A stretch of 7,312 nucleotides of DNA, taken from contig CANGSD010000052.1 of assembly GCA_947455875.1 (NCBI GenBank), forward strand, positions 1 through 7,312, in the 5' to 3' direction. Below are positions 1-7,297 of the stretch, in pieces. This DNA is from Comamonadaceae bacterium (GTDB taxonomy: Bacteria > Pseudomonadota > Gammaproteobacteria > Burkholderiales > Burkholderiaceae). The first letter of the stretch is position 1; each line of letters starts with the position of its first letter. Under the pieces are notes generated by a model, which searched no databases, had not been told where the DNA came from, and saw nothing but the letters and a program-made list of their open reading frames with translations. The position numbers and the translations under genes are program-made.

Positions 1-1276
1 AGGGCTGCACGCGGTCGATCCGTAGCTCCACGCCCCGCTGCCCGATGCGCGTGTGCACGGGCGTCCCCACCAGATCGCCGGATTCGGGCAAGGCTTGCCC
101 CGAGCGCGAGATACGAGCGCTCACAACGAGATCCGGATACGAGGACAGGCGCAGCTGCGGCGACATGGCGCTGCTGTCATCGAGCGTGAATTCGGCCGGC
201 AGGTCCACCACCCGCATGCGCACGATGGCCAGCGGCATGCGCGGGCCCTGCTCGGCGCGCGCCACGATGAAGACGGTGTCATTGGGCTGCGCTTGTGCGC
301 GCAGGGCCGGTGTGAGGCTCACGCGCCCGCGGATCGATCCGGCAGCGGCGGCGAGCGGAGACTTGTCCGGCGCGATGCGCGGGGAGGTGCTGGTGGCGCG
401 AGGGGTCTGCGAGGCCATCGCCTCTTGCAGGCTTTGCGTCAGCCCGCGCGCGAACTCGCTCTCGGGCGGCAGATTCGCAATCGCGCGGCGCCAGTGGGTG
501 ATGGCGGTGACCATATCGCCGCGCTTGAAGGCCACGCTGCCCGCCAGCGCCAGCGCCTTGGGTTGATTGGGGTCGACGCGCAGCGCGCGCTCGATCAGGC
601 GCATCGGCTCGCCCTCGGGGTTCTGGCCTTGCAGCAGGCTCAGGATGTCGGCGCGATCGGCCAGCAGGTTCGCGTCATTCGGCGTGAGCGCGAGGGCGCG
701 CGCAAAGGCCTGGTCGGCTTCCTTGAATCGTTGCAGCGAGGCCAGCGTGCGCCCCGCCATCGCCCAGGCCGGTCCGTCTTCGGGCCGCGTTTCGCCGCGC
801 TGCGCGCGCGCCTCCAGGGCCTGCATCATCTGCGACACCATGGATTCAACCTGCGTCATCGTGGGCTGCGGGCCCGCCGCCACGCGTGGCGGCTGCGACA
901 AGGCCGCCGGGTTGCCCACGGCCAGGTAAAGCGCCACCGCGAACAGCGGCACACCGGCCATCACCATCCAGGCCGTGCCGCGTGCGGGGTCGGCGCGCCA
1001 GGCCGCCGGTGACTGCGCATGCTCCTCGAGCAGGCGGCGGCTGATCTCGGCCTGCAGGCGTTCGGCGGTCGCTGCATCGATGCGGCCTGCAGCGCGGTCA
1101 CGTTCGGTGGCGGCCAGTTGTTCGCGTAGCAGCGAGAGCGTGGAGCCTGCGCCCGCAGCCGCCAGCGCGCCGTGCTCACCAGCATCGTCGTTGCGTCGCA
1201 GCGTGGGCAGCAAGCACACCATCGTGCCCGCCGCGAGCAGCAGGGCCAGGAGCCAGAAGGCGGCGGTGGGCGTCAT
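1..1276 (-). CDS. ccmI: Cytochrome c maturation protein CcmI (TPR apocytochrome c chaperone), 3' end cut by window
   Basis: Bitopic inner-membrane protein that binds the C-terminal region of apocytochrome c and hands it to the CcmFH haem ligation complex (known for the family). My translation gives 425 residues open to the window edge. TM1 is at about 5-23, followed by a cytoplasmic loop (about 45-100) with the SLLREQLAATERDRAAGRID-type segment typical of CcmI. TM2 is at about 102-121, a helical TPR-like region at about 140-290 (ALALTPNDANLL, ALRVDPNQPKALAL), then a beta-rich periplasmic domain (about 312-425) with GDLVGTP and VELRIDRV near the end. The ATG overlaps the ccmH TGA by 4 nt, with a weak GGAG 10 nt upstream. 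The C-terminus matches where CcmI proteins usually stop, and base 1 supplies a T as first base of the next codon, so the stop probably lies just outside the window. It is separate from CcmH, unlike the fused E. coli CcmH. Identification is strong from order and architecture. Confidence 0.93.
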   Translation of the reverse strand, partial: MTPTAAFWLLALLLAAGTMVCLLPTLRRNDDAGEHGALAAAGAGSTLSLLREQLAATERDRAAGRIDAATAERLQAEISRRLLEEHAQSPAAWRADPARGTAWMVMAGVPLFAVALYLAVGNPAALSQPPRVAAGPQPTMTQVESMVSQMMQALEARAQRGETRPEDGPAWAMAGRTLASLQRFKEADQAFARALALTPNDANLLADRADILSLLQGQNPEGEPMRLIERALRVDPNQPKALALAGSVAFKRGDMVTAITHWRRAIANLPPESEFARGLTQSLQEAMASQTPRATSTSPRIAPDKSPLAAAAGSIRGRVSLTPALRAQAQPNDTVFIVARAEQGPRMPLAIVRMRVVDLPAEFTLDDSSAMSPQLRLSSYPDLVVSARISRSGQALPESGDLVGTPVHTRIGQRGVELRIDRVQP

Positions 1277-1791
1277 CGCGTGGGGTCTCCATCGAGCAGG
1301 GCTTGCACACGTCGAATTTCGTCGGGGCTCAGGCCACCCGCGTCTCGCCGGCGCCGCTTGGCGCTGCCGATCCACCAGGCCAGGGCGATCGCCAGCAGCA
1401 GAAAGGGACCGACCCACAGCACCAGCGTCGAGATCTGCAGGGGCGGGCGATACAAGACGAACTGACCGTAACGCTCCACCATGAAGTCCAGCACCTCCTG
1501 GTGGCTGCGGCCTTGCTGCAGCTGCAGCCGAATCTGCGCGCGCAGATCGCGCGCCAGGTCGGCTTGCGAGGCGGCCAGGGTTTCGTTCTGGCAGACGACG
1601 CAGCGCAGTTCGTCGGCCAGCGCCATCACGCGCGCCTCAAGTGCGGGGTCGGCGGCGGTGGGGGCAGCCTCGCGCGCCTGCGCGATGGCTGGCGCCAGCA
1701 CCAGTGCCACGGTCAATGCAATCACCACGGCCACCGCCAGGCGGACGGCCCGCACGATGCGTCGGCCCAGAAGATGGCGCGCGTTAGGCAC
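1273..1791 (-). CDS. ccmH: Cytochrome c maturation protein CcmH (periplasmic thiol oxidoreductase)
   Basis: Membrane-anchored periplasmic protein that acts with CcmG to reduce the CXXCH cysteines of apocytochrome c, and is part of the CcmFHI ligation complex. From the GTG start it has 172 residues. An N-terminal signal segment is at about 12-39 with a plausible cleavage after AQA. The family signature LRCVVCQN gives Cys64 and Cys67. A helical domain carries the conserved motif FMVERYGQFVLYRPP (103-117), a C-terminal TM lies at about 121-141, and a basic cytoplasmic tail follows (SAKRRRRD). The chosen start is the GTG at 1791, 4 nt after a full AGGAGG and overlapping the ccmG stop by 8 nt. Upstream sequence in this frame is out-of-frame ccmG. 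A GTG at 1749 is an alternative but lacks a Shine-Dalgarno site. The length suits stand-alone CcmH (CcmL/CycL type), not the E. coli CcmH-CcmI fusion. Confidence 0.93.
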   Translation of the reverse strand: MPNARHLLGRRIVRAVRLAVAVVIALTVALVLAPAIAQAREAAPTAADPALEARVMALADELRCVVCQNETLAASQADLARDLRAQIRLQLQQGRSHQEVLDFMVERYGQFVLYRPPLQISTLVLWVGPFLLLAIALAWWIGSAKRRRRDAGGLSPDEIRRVQALLDGDPTR

Positions 1792-2362
1792 GCAGCCTCC
1801 TGACCAGCGGCACGATCTGCTCCTGCAGCACCTCGGGCGTGAGCGGCCCCACATGCTTGAAACGCACACGGCCTGCTGCGTCGATGACATAGGTCTCGGG
1901 CGCTCCATAGACGCCGAAGTCCATGCCCACGCGACCGTCGCGATCGCTGAAGGAATGTTGATACGGGTCGCCAAAGTTCGCCAGCCAGCGCTGTGCGTCG
2001 GTCGGCGCGTCCTTGTAGTTCAGTCCGTAGATCGGCACGGTGTTGGTACGCGCAAACTCCACCAGCAGCGGATGCTCGAGCCGGCAGGCGGTGCACCACG
2101 AGGCCCAGACATTGAGCACCCAGACCTGTCCGCGCAGGTCGGCGCTGCCCAGCATGCGTTCGGGTGCGAGCGGTGTGGCCAGCGTCGTCAAACGAAACGA
2201 GGGCGCGGGTTTGTCGATCAGGGCTGAAGGCAGCTCGCGCGGATTGCCCGTCAGGCCCACGCCCAGCAAGACCAGCACGGCGACAAAGATCGCCAGCGGC
2301 AGCAGCGCGCGCATGCGGCGCGCACGCACCTCATCGCCCCCTTGAACCTGCGCGTCGTTCAT
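1784..2362 (-). CDS. ccmG: Thiol:disulfide interchange protein CcmG/DsbE
   Basis: Membrane-anchored periplasmic thioredoxin-fold protein that receives electrons from DsbD/CcdA and reduces apocytochrome c or CcmH during System I maturation. It has 192 residues. The N-terminal anchor is at about 18-38, followed by the DsbE-type entry DKPAPSFRL (50-58). The active site is WASWCTACRLEHP with Cys90 and Cys93. The CcmG-specific GLNYKD lies at 113-118, and GVYGAPETYVID (150-161) holds the cis-Pro155 and Glu156 typical of the family. The CXXC dipeptide is Thr-Ala rather than the Pro-Thr of E. coli CcmG. The ATG overlaps the ccmF TGA by 4 nt, and a GGAG lies 8 nt upstream. Length and order fit CcmG, so a general thioredoxin such as TlpA is unlikely. 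Confidence 0.96.
   Translation of the reverse strand: MNDAQVQGGDEVRARRMRALLPLAIFVAVLVLLGVGLTGNPRELPSALIDKPAPSFRLTTLATPLAPERMLGSADLRGQVWVLNVWASWCTACRLEHPLLVEFARTNTVPIYGLNYKDAPTDAQRWLANFGDPYQHSFSDRDGRVGMDFGVYGAPETYVIDAAGRVRFKHVGPLTPEVLQEQIVPLVRRLRA
1796..1801 (-). promoter_or_regulatory. Ribosome binding site of ccmH
   Basis: A perfect AGGAGG lies inside the last codons of ccmG, 4 nt before the GTG at 1791. It decides the ccmH start: no ATG is available at this junction, and the GTG only makes sense with this site. The spacing is short but workable. Confidence 0.7.
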
Positions 2363-4362
2363 GCGGCTCGCTCCGAGGTGACGGGCAAGGGCGTGCCGGC
2401 TGCTTGGGCCCGAACAGCGGCTTCGCGCTGGCGACGCACGCGATAGCGTCGGTCGGCGATGGCCAGAAAGCCGCCCAGCGCCATCATCAAGCAGCCGCCC
2501 CAGATCCAGTTCACCAAGGGCTTGTGGTGGATACGCACGCTGAAGGCCTCAGGGCCCACCGGCTCACCCAGTGCGACATACAGGTCACGCGTGAAGCCGC
2601 GGTCAATGGCGACCTCGGTCATGGGCATGCGACTGACCGTGTAGTTGCGCCGCTGCGGACGCAGGGTCGCGACCGGCTCGCCATCGCGCGTGACGGACAG
2701 GGTCGCTACCAGCGCGAGGTAGTTGGGGCCTTCCATCTGCCCCAGGTGATCGAGCTGGAAGCGGTAGCCGCCGACTTCGGCATGGTCGCCGATGGTCATG
2801 CGCACATCGCGCTCGGTGTGAAAGCCGCCCACCACGGTGACGCCGGCGATGAACACCGCCACACCCAAGTGCGCCAGTTGCATGCCCCAGTAGCTGCCGC
2901 CCTGGGCCGACACGCGGGTCCACAGGCTTGGCCCGCGATGCATGCGCAGGCGTTCAACGATCCCGGCCCCACCCGCTGCGGCGATCCACACCGCCAGCAA
3001 CAGACCCAGGCCGACCATCGGCGACCAGGTGCCCAGCACGAAGGGCGCGACCACCGCGCTGATGGCGCTGACCGCTGCGGCCCAGCGCAGTCGACGCGCG
3101 AGATCCGGCAGCGGCGAGGCGCGCCAGCGCGCCAGCGGCCCCACGCCCATGAGAAACAGCGCGGGCGCCATCAGCGGCACGAAGACCGCGTTGAAGTAAG
3201 GCGGCCCCACCGACAGCTTGCCGCCGCCGAGCGCGTCGATCACCAGCGGATACAGCGTGCCCAGAAGCACCGCCGCCGCCGCCACCGCCAGCAGCAGGTT
3301 GTTGGCCAGGAGCAGCGATTCACGCGAGACCGGCTCAAAGCTGCCGCCCAGGCCCACGCGCGGCGCGCGCCAGGCAAACAGCGCCAGCGAACCGCCCACC
3401 ACCAGGGCAAGAAAAGCCAAGATGAACAGGCCGCGTGCCGGGTCGGTGGCAAAAGCATGAACCGAACTGAGTACGCCCGAGCGCACGATGAAGGTGCCCA
3501 GAAGCGACAAGGAGAAGGCGAGGATGGCCAGCAACGCCGTCCAGATCTTCATGGCGCCGCGCTGCTCGGTGACGGCCAGCGAGTGCATCAACGCAGTGGC
3601 CACCAGCCAGGGCATGAAGGACGCGTTTTCTACCGGATCCCAGAACCACCAGCCACCCCAGCCCAGTTCGTAATAGGCCCAGAAGCTGCCCAGTGCGATA
3701 CCGACCGTGAGAAAACACCAGGCCGCGGTGGTCCAGGGCCGCGACCAGCGCGCCCACGCCGTGTCCAGACGGCCCGCGAGCAAAGCGGCCAGCGCAAAGG
3801 CAAAGGCCACCACCAGACCGACATAGCCCATGTACAGCAGCGGCGGGGGAATGATCATCCCGGGGTCTTCCAGCAGCGGGTGCAGGTCCTGGCCGTCGAG
3901 CGCGGCGGGCAGCATGCGCTCGAAGGGATTCGACACCAGCAGCGTGAACAGCAGGAATCCCACGCTCACCCCGCCCATGATGCCGATCACGCGCGCGCGC
4001 GTGGCATCGTCCAGCGCCTGCGAGTAGCGGGCGACCGCCGCCGTCCAACCGGCGAGCACCAGGGCCCACAGCAGGATCGAGCCTTCGTGGTTGCCCCACA
4101 CCGCGGTGATGCGATAGACCAGGGGCAGCGAGGAGTTGGAGTGCTTGGCAGCCAGGGCCACCGAGAAGTCGTTGTCGATAAACGCCCAGGTCAATGCCAC
4201 GTAGGCCAGCGCCAGCAGCAGCAGGTGCGCATAAGCGGCAGGCCGCGCGATCCGCGCCAGCGGCAGGCGTGCGGTGTGCGCGCCCCACAGCGGCAAGACG
4301 CACTGCACCAGCGCCACGCCCAGCGCCAACATCAGCGCGAAGTGACCGAGTTCGACGATCAC
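2359..4362 (-). CDS. ccmF: Cytochrome c haem lyase subunit CcmF
   Basis: Large polytopic inner-membrane protein, the core of the haem ligation complex that moves haem from CcmE onto apocytochrome c. It has 667 residues, normal for the family, with many hydrophobic segments. The N-terminus is the typical [26 protein letters not shown] (91-99) is a CcmF hallmark. The WWD domain is [19 protein letters not shown] (235-253). By comparison with the histidines studied in E. coli CcmF, His161 (HPLLEDPG) and His302 (SVHAFA) would be the periplasmic haem ligands, and His260 (ALMHSLAV) and His498 (QLAHLGVA) the haem b ligands; this is alignment by eye. The last TM is at about 617-635 with a basic tail. 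The start is GTG at 4362, overlapping the ccmE TGA by 4 nt (GTGA), with only a weak AAGG 9 nt upstream, so expression probably depends on coupling to ccmE. Confidence 0.97.
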   Translation of the reverse strand: MIVELGHFALMLALGVALVQCVLPLWGAHTARLPLARIARPAAYAHLLLLALAYVALTWAFIDNDFSVALAAKHSNSSLPLVYRITAVWGNHEGSILLWALVLAGWTAAVARYSQALDDATRARVIGIMGGVSVGFLLFTLLVSNPFERMLPAALDGQDLHPLLEDPGMIIPPPLLYMGYVGLVVAFAFALAALLAGRLDTAWARWSRPWTTAAWCFLTVGIALGSFWAYYELGWGGWWFWDPVENASFMPWLVATALMHSLAVTEQRGAMKIWTALLAILAFSLSLLGTFIVRSGVLSSVHAFATDPARGLFILAFLALVVGGSLALFAWRAPRVGLGGSFEPVSRESLLLANNLLLAVAAAAVLLGTLYPLVIDALGGGKLSVGPPYFNAVFVPLMAPALFLMGVGPLARWRASPLPDLARRLRWAAAVSAISAVVAPFVLGTWSPMVGLGLLLAVWIAAAGGAGIVERLRMHRGPSLWTRVSAQGGSYWGMQLAHLGVAVFIAGVTVVGGFHTERDVRMTIGDHAEVGGYRFQLDHLGQMEGPNYLALVATLSVTRDGEPVATLRPQRRNYTVSRMPMTEVAIDRGFTRDLYVALGEPVGPEAFSVRIHHKPLVNWIWGGCLMMALGGFLAIADRRYRVRRQREAAVRAQAAGTPLPVTSERAA

Positions 4363-4829
4363 GGCTTCGTGCCTTTCGCGTAGGCGGGTGTCGCAGCGGG
4401 CGGCGGGTGGCCTGCCGCCTTCAGGGCGGCAGCGGCCTCGGGCGGCATGTAGTTTTCGTCGTGCTTGGCCAGCACCTGGTCGGCGTGGAACACGCCGTCA
4501 GCGCCCAGCTTGCCCTGGGCCACCACGCCCTTGCCCTCTTGAAAGAGGTCGGGCAGCAGGCCGGTGTAGCGCACCGGCACGCGTTGCGCGCCGTCGGTGA
4601 CGACAAACTCCAGCTTCAGGTCTTGCGTGCTGCGCTGGATGCTGCCGGTTTCCACCAAGCCGCCGACGCGAAAGCTGCGGCCCTGGGGCGCTTGTTGTGC
4701 CACGACCTGCGTGGGGCTGAAGAAGAACACCAGGTTGTCGTTGAACGCATTGAGCACCAGCGCGCTCGCGCCTCCCACCAGGCCCAGGCCCACGACCACC
4801 GCCAGCGCGCGTCGGGTACGCGGTTTCAT
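4359..4829 (-). CDS. ccmE: Cytochrome c-type biogenesis haem chaperone CcmE
   Basis: Periplasmic haem chaperone anchored in the inner membrane. It binds haem covalently after CcmCD loading and delivers it to CcmF. It has 156 residues: an N-terminal basic stretch plus anchor (about 8-28), then the beta-barrel (OB-fold) domain (about 45-118) with the family motifs [10 protein letters not shown] and [21 protein letters not shown]. The haem-binding motif [12 protein letters not shown] gives His123 as the covalent attachment residue and Tyr127 as axial ligand (His130 and Tyr134 in E. coli). The flexible, proline- and alanine-rich tail fits the family. This is the His-type, not the Cys-type, CcmE. 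The start at 4829 has an AGGAGG 4 nt upstream and overlaps the ccmD TGA by 4 nt. The longer open frame to 5120 runs through ccmD out of frame and is not used. Confidence 0.97.
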   Translation of the reverse strand: MKPRTRRALAVVVGLGLVGGASALVLNAFNDNLVFFFSPTQVVAQQAPQGRSFRVGGLVETGSIQRSTQDLKLEFVVTDGAQRVPVRYTGLLPDLFQEGKGVVAQGKLGADGVFHADQVLAKHDENYMPPEAAAALKAAGHPPPAATPAYAKGTKP

Positions 4830-5035
4830 GTGGCCTCCTGACGTGTGAGCACAGGCTGGCGCGTGGCGCGCACCGGGGTGTCGTCGGCGGCGAGTTCTTG
4901 CAGCAGGGCGCGGCGGCGCGCGCGCAGCGAGAGCATTTCCGCGATGAAGACGCCGACGCACATGCCCAGCGAGCCCCAGACATACAGGCCGTAGCCGCCC
5001 ATGGCGAGGTAGGTTCCCAGATCGGAGGCGTTCAT
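4826..5035 (-). CDS. ccmD: Haem exporter small subunit CcmD
   Basis: Small membrane protein required to release holo-CcmE from the CcmABC complex, where it associates with CcmC and CcmE. It has 69 residues, the expected size. A hydrophobic helix at about 14-36 ([20 protein letters not shown]) carries the conserved aromatic YGLYVWGS pattern of CcmD. It is followed by a strongly basic cytoplasmic stretch ([13 protein letters not shown], 36-48) and a variable tail. The ATG overlaps the ccmC TGA by 4 nt, with AAGGAG 7 nt upstream, and the TGA overlaps the ccmE ATG by 4 nt. The open frame continues upstream to 5629 antisense to nothing but in the wrong frame of ccmC, so the internal ATG is the real start. 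It is identified by position, size and the helix-plus-basic pattern. Confidence 0.92.
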   Translation of the reverse strand: MNASDLGTYLAMGGYGLYVWGSLGMCVGVFIAEMLSLRARRRALLQELAADDTPVRATRQPVLTRQEAT

Positions 5036-5814
5036 GCGGTGGCTCCTTGTGCGCCGGTGTGTGCACGGTCTGCGCTCGCACGCGCGGGCAGGCCCGCCGC
5101 CGCGCGCGCCCAGTCGGCATGGCGTTCGCGCTCCAGTATCAGCACGCGCACGCGCCACAGACTGACCGCGATCGAATACATCCAGAAGGCCAGCGCCATC
5201 ACCAGCATGCCGGTGAGCATGACGGTGGCCATCGTCGGCGCGCGCGTGAGGCTCACCGAGGCGCCCTGGTGCAGGGTGTTCCACCATTTCACCGAGAAAT
5301 AGATCACGGGCACGTTGACCACCCCCAGCAGCGCGAGCAGTGCCGCGTCGCGGTCGGCGCGGCGCGGGTCTTCGATCGCGGCGTGCAGGGCCAGAAAGCC
5401 CAGATACAAAAACAGCAGCAGCAGCTCGGAGGTCAGGCGCGCGTCCCACACCCACCAGGTGCCCCAGGTGGGGCGACCCCAGAGCGCGCCGGTCCACAGG
5501 GCCAGGAAGGTCATGAGCGCGCCGGTGGGGGCGAGGGCGCGGGCCATCATCGCGGGCAGGCGCGCGTTGAACACCAGACCCACCGCGGCCCAGGCCGCCA
5601 TCACGAGGTAGATGAACATCGACATCCACGCCGCGGGCACGTGCACGAAGATGATGCGGTAGGCCTCGCCCTGCTGCGCGTCGGTGGGCGCGAGCACGAA
5701 GCCGATGTACAGGCCCAGCGCAGCGAGTGCAGCGGCGGCGATCGCAAAACCGCGCGCGAGGCGATCCGCCAGCGGGTAGAAGGTTTGCGGTGAAGCGTAG
5801 CGAAACCAGCTCAT
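5032..5814 (-). CDS. ccmC: Haem exporter/handling protein CcmC
   Basis: Inner-membrane protein of the HemeHandling (WWD) family that presents haem at the periplasmic face and promotes its covalent attachment to CcmE. It has 260 residues and about six membrane helices (near 22-42, 60-83, 95-112, 127-146, 157-175 and 194-221). The WWD domain is [20 protein letters not shown] (112-131). The haem-ligand candidates are His58 (FVHVPAAW) and His182 (LHQGAS), matching His60 and His184 of E. coli Ccm[13 protein letters not shown] is characteristic. The start is the ATG at 5814, 1 nt after the ccmB stop, with GGAGG 6 nt upstream. The same frame stays open to 5958, but that part lies inside ccmB and is not CcmC-like. 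The hydrophilic C-terminal tail (about 228-260) is variable. Confidence 0.97.
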   Translation of the reverse strand: MSWFRYASPQTFYPLADRLARGFAIAAAALAALGLYIGFVLAPTDAQQGEAYRIIFVHVPAAWMSMFIYLVMAAWAAVGLVFNARLPAMMARALAPTGALMTFLALWTGALWGRPTWGTWWVWDARLTSELLLLFLYLGFLALHAAIEDPRRADRDAALLALLGVVNVPVIYFSVKWWNTLHQGASVSLTRAPTMATVMLTGMLVMALAFWMYSIAVSLWRVRVLILERERHADWARAAAGLPARASADRAHTGAQGATA

Positions 5815-5815
5815 T

Positions 5816-6580
5816 TCAAGCCTCCAGCGAAATGCGCAGCGCCTGCGCGCAGGCCAGCGGTGCGAACGCCAGCGACAGCAGCAGACCCGCACCCAAAAGG
5901 GACAGGTGGGCGGTGACGCCCTGGCCGGCCTCGAAGGCCTGCACCGCGCCCGCGCCAAAGACCAGCACCGGCACGCACAGCGGCATCACCAGCAGCGCCA
6001 GCAACATCGCGCCGCCGCGCAGTCCGACCGTGAGGGCCGCGGTGACGGCGCCCAACAGACTCAGGATGGGCGTGCCCAGCAAAAGGGACACGACCAGCAC
6101 GCCGGTGGCGCCGGGCGACAGCCCGTACTGCATGGCAATCACCGGCGCGGCCAACGTCACCAGCAGGCCCGAGCCGGCCCAGTGCGCCAGCACCTTGCCC
6201 AGCACCAGCATCGTCAGGGGATGGGGCGCGATCAGCAGCTGTTCGAGCGTGCCGTCGGCCAGGTCGTCGTTGAACAGGCGCGCCAGTGACAGCATGCCGG
6301 CCAGCAAGGCGGCGACCCACACCACGCCGCCCGCCATCAATTTCAGGGTCTGCGGCTCGGGCCCCACCGCCAGCGGGAAGAGGCTGCTGACCATGACGAA
6401 AAAGATCAGCGCGGCCAGGGTGTCGGTGCGACGTCGCCACGCGATGAGCAGGTCGCGCGCAGCCACCGCCAGCGCGCCCGTGAACAAGCCCGGGCTGATC
6501 ACATGCGTGGACAGCACCGCGCCCGCCGGTTCGGTCGCTCGGTCGCCAGGGGCGGCGGGGTTGGGCCAGACAGCGGTCAT
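5816..6580 (-). CDS. ccmB: Haem exporter permease CcmB
   Basis: Membrane permease partner of CcmA. The CcmAB ATPase drives release of haem-loaded CcmE from CcmCD; whether it also moves haem is unsettled. It has 254 residues with about six membrane helices (near 55-72, 83-102, 126-150, 160-183, 189-214 and 226-246). Family motifs include LFPLAVGPEPQ (67-77), FNDDLADGTLEQLL (103-116), GKVLAHW (128-134), LLLGTPILSLLGA (166-178), ALTVGLRGG (182-190) and the C-terminal ALRISLEA. The ATG is supported by GAGG overlapping the ccmA stop, with 5-nt spacing. From this start the protein carries about 29 extra hydrophilic residues, rich in Pro and Ala, before the region matching E. coli CcmB (about 220 aa). 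Internal GTG codons at residues 22 and 27 could be starts but have poor ribosome sites. Confidence 0.95.
   Translation of the reverse strand: MTAVWPNPAAPGDRATEPAGAVLSTHVISPGLFTGALAVAARDLLIAWRRRTDTLAALIFFVMVSSLFPLAVGPEPQTLKLMAGGVVWVAALLAGMLSLARLFNDDLADGTLEQLLIAPHPLTMLVLGKVLAHWAGSGLLVTLAAPVIAMQYGLSPGATGVLVVSLLLGTPILSLLGAVTAALTVGLRGGAMLLALLVMPLCVPVLVFGAGAVQAFEAGQGVTAHLSLLGAGLLLSLAFAPLACAQALRISLEA
5821..5825 (-). promoter_or_regulatory. Ribosome binding site of ccmC
   Basis: GGAGG lies 6 nt before the ATG at 5814, inside the last ccmB codons. It fixes the ccmC start at MSWFRYAS rather than the upstream ATG at 5958 in the same frame. Confidence 0.75.
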
Positions 6581-6587
6581 CGGGGCC

Positions 6588-7250
6588 TCACAGCTGCAGG
6601 GCCTGGTGGGCCTGCCGGTCTAGCGCCACCGCTTGGTGACTGGTCAGCACCGCCATGCCGCCATGTGAAATGTGAGCGCGTACTTGCTCGCCTAGCCAGT
6701 CGCAGGCGGGTGCATCCAGCGCGCTGAAGGGCTCGTCCAGGATCCACAGCGGGCGTCGGCGGGCCAGCGGCAGGCGGGCCAGGGCGCATCGGCGGCGCTG
6801 GCCTTGCGACAGGCGGCGCAGGGGCTGGTGGGCCTGAGTGCGCAGGCCGGCCTGGTCCAGGGCCTGCAGGGCCTCGGTCGTTTCGACCGGTTCGCCGGCC
6901 AGGGCGCAGGCGGCCAGCAGGTTTTCCAGGGCGCTCAGATCTTCTTTGACAGCCGGTGCGTGGCTGAGGAACAGGCGCTCCAGCCCCAGCCGTTCGCGCT
7001 GCGTGCCCAGGGGCTGGCCGCGCCACAGGATCTGACCGCTGGCCGGCGGGAGCAGCCCGGCCAGCATCCGCAGCAGACTGGTCTTGCCGGCGCCGTTGTC
7101 GCCCGTGACCTTGAGCCACTGTCCGGCTTCGAGCCGCAAGGACACCCTGTCAAACAGCCAGGCACCGCCCCGCGCGCAGCCCACCGCCTGCAGCTCAAGC
7201 GCAGCAGGGGCGGCCCCGTACAGGGAGGAAAAGACAGCTGGATCGGCCAT
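6588..7250 (-). CDS. ccmA: Haem exporter ATP-binding protein CcmA
   Basis: Cytoplasmic ABC ATPase that powers the CcmAB complex. It has 220 residues and a single nucleotide-binding domain. Walker A is GDNGAGKT (50-57). The signature is LSQGQRRR (147-154), the LSxGQ form typical of CcmA. Walker B is PLWILDEP (167-174) with Asp172 and Glu173. The D-loop is SALD (176-179) and the H-loop His205 (LTSHQ). The CcmA-specific stretch LSHAPAVKEDLSALENLLA (95-113) is present, with Ala98 where E. coli CcmA has Gln. Compared with E. coli CcmA, about 15 residues precede the first conserved strand. The ATG at 7250 is the only ATG before the domain, and a TGA in frame closes the upstream side. No Shine-Dalgarno site precedes it. 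It is first in the operon; ccmB follows after 7 nt. Confidence 0.96.
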   Translation of the reverse strand: MADPAVFSSLYGAAPAALELQAVGCARGGAWLFDRVSLRLEAGQWLKVTGDNGAGKTSLLRMLAGLLPPASGQILWRGQPLGTQRERLGLERLFLSHAPAVKEDLSALENLLAACALAGEPVETTEALQALDQAGLRTQAHQPLRRLSQGQRRRCALARLPLARRRPLWILDEPFSALDAPACDWLGEQVRAHISHGGMAVLTSHQAVALDRQAHQALQL

Positions 7251-7270
7251 GTGTCAACAAATAATGACAC
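7251..7270. promoter_or_regulatory. Inverted repeat directly upstream of ccmA (operator candidate)
   Basis: GTGTCA and TGACAC form a perfect 6-bp inverted repeat around an 8-bp AT-rich spacer, directly next to the ccmA ATG. It overlaps the expected transcription start of the candidate promoter at 7270-7278, a place where a repressor could act. I do not recognise the regulator; it does not match the FNR (TTGAT-N4-ATCAA) or CRP (TGTGA-N6-TCACA) sites. As RNA it could also fold into a weak hairpin over the ribosome entry region. Confidence 0.35.
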
Positions 7271-7278
7271 TTATAGCA
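7270..7278 (-). promoter_or_regulatory. Possible extended -10 promoter for the ccm operon
   Basis: On the minus strand TGCTATAAG reads as an extended -10 (TGn plus TATAAG, five of six to TATAAT). The best -35 at 18-bp spacing is CTGATG (7294-7299), a poor match. Transcription would start near 7263, leaving a leader of only about 12 nt. The stretch is AT-richer than the genes. A promoter further upstream, outside the window, is equally possible. Confidence 0.35.
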
Positions 7279-7297
7279 TGGCAAATCGGTTTACATC

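Noticed and set aside
53..1012. 319-residue plus-strand open frame opposite ccmI
   Set aside because: Low-complexity Arg/His/Gly/Ala translation antisense to ccmI, with no recognisable motif; a shadow frame.
1792..1974. N-terminal extension of ccmH by 61 residues
   Set aside because: This is out-of-frame ccmG sequence. The GTG at 1791 follows AGGAGG and gives a normal signal segment.
3335..4303. 322-residue minus-strand frame inside ccmF
   Set aside because: Out-of-frame reading of ccmF codons. The ccmF frame carries the WWD domain and all the conserved motifs, while this one carries none.
2164..4383. 739-residue plus-strand open frame opposite ccmF
   Set aside because: It lies antisense to a clear ccmF. 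Its translation is rich in Arg, His, Gln and Gly with no domain pattern, as expected from the reverse strand of GC-rich coding DNA.
5815..5958. N-terminal extension of ccmC by 48 residues
   Set aside because: It overlaps the end of ccmB, is Arg/Pro/Cys-rich and unlike CcmC. The ATG at 5814 has a good ribosome site and the family's usual N-terminus.
7251..7257. Consensus -35 hexamer TTGACA on the minus strand next to the ccmA start
   Set aside because: At 17-bp spacing the -10 would be TCTTTT inside ccmA, a poor match. A transcript from there would miss the ccmA start. The hexamer is better explained as part of the inverted repeat.
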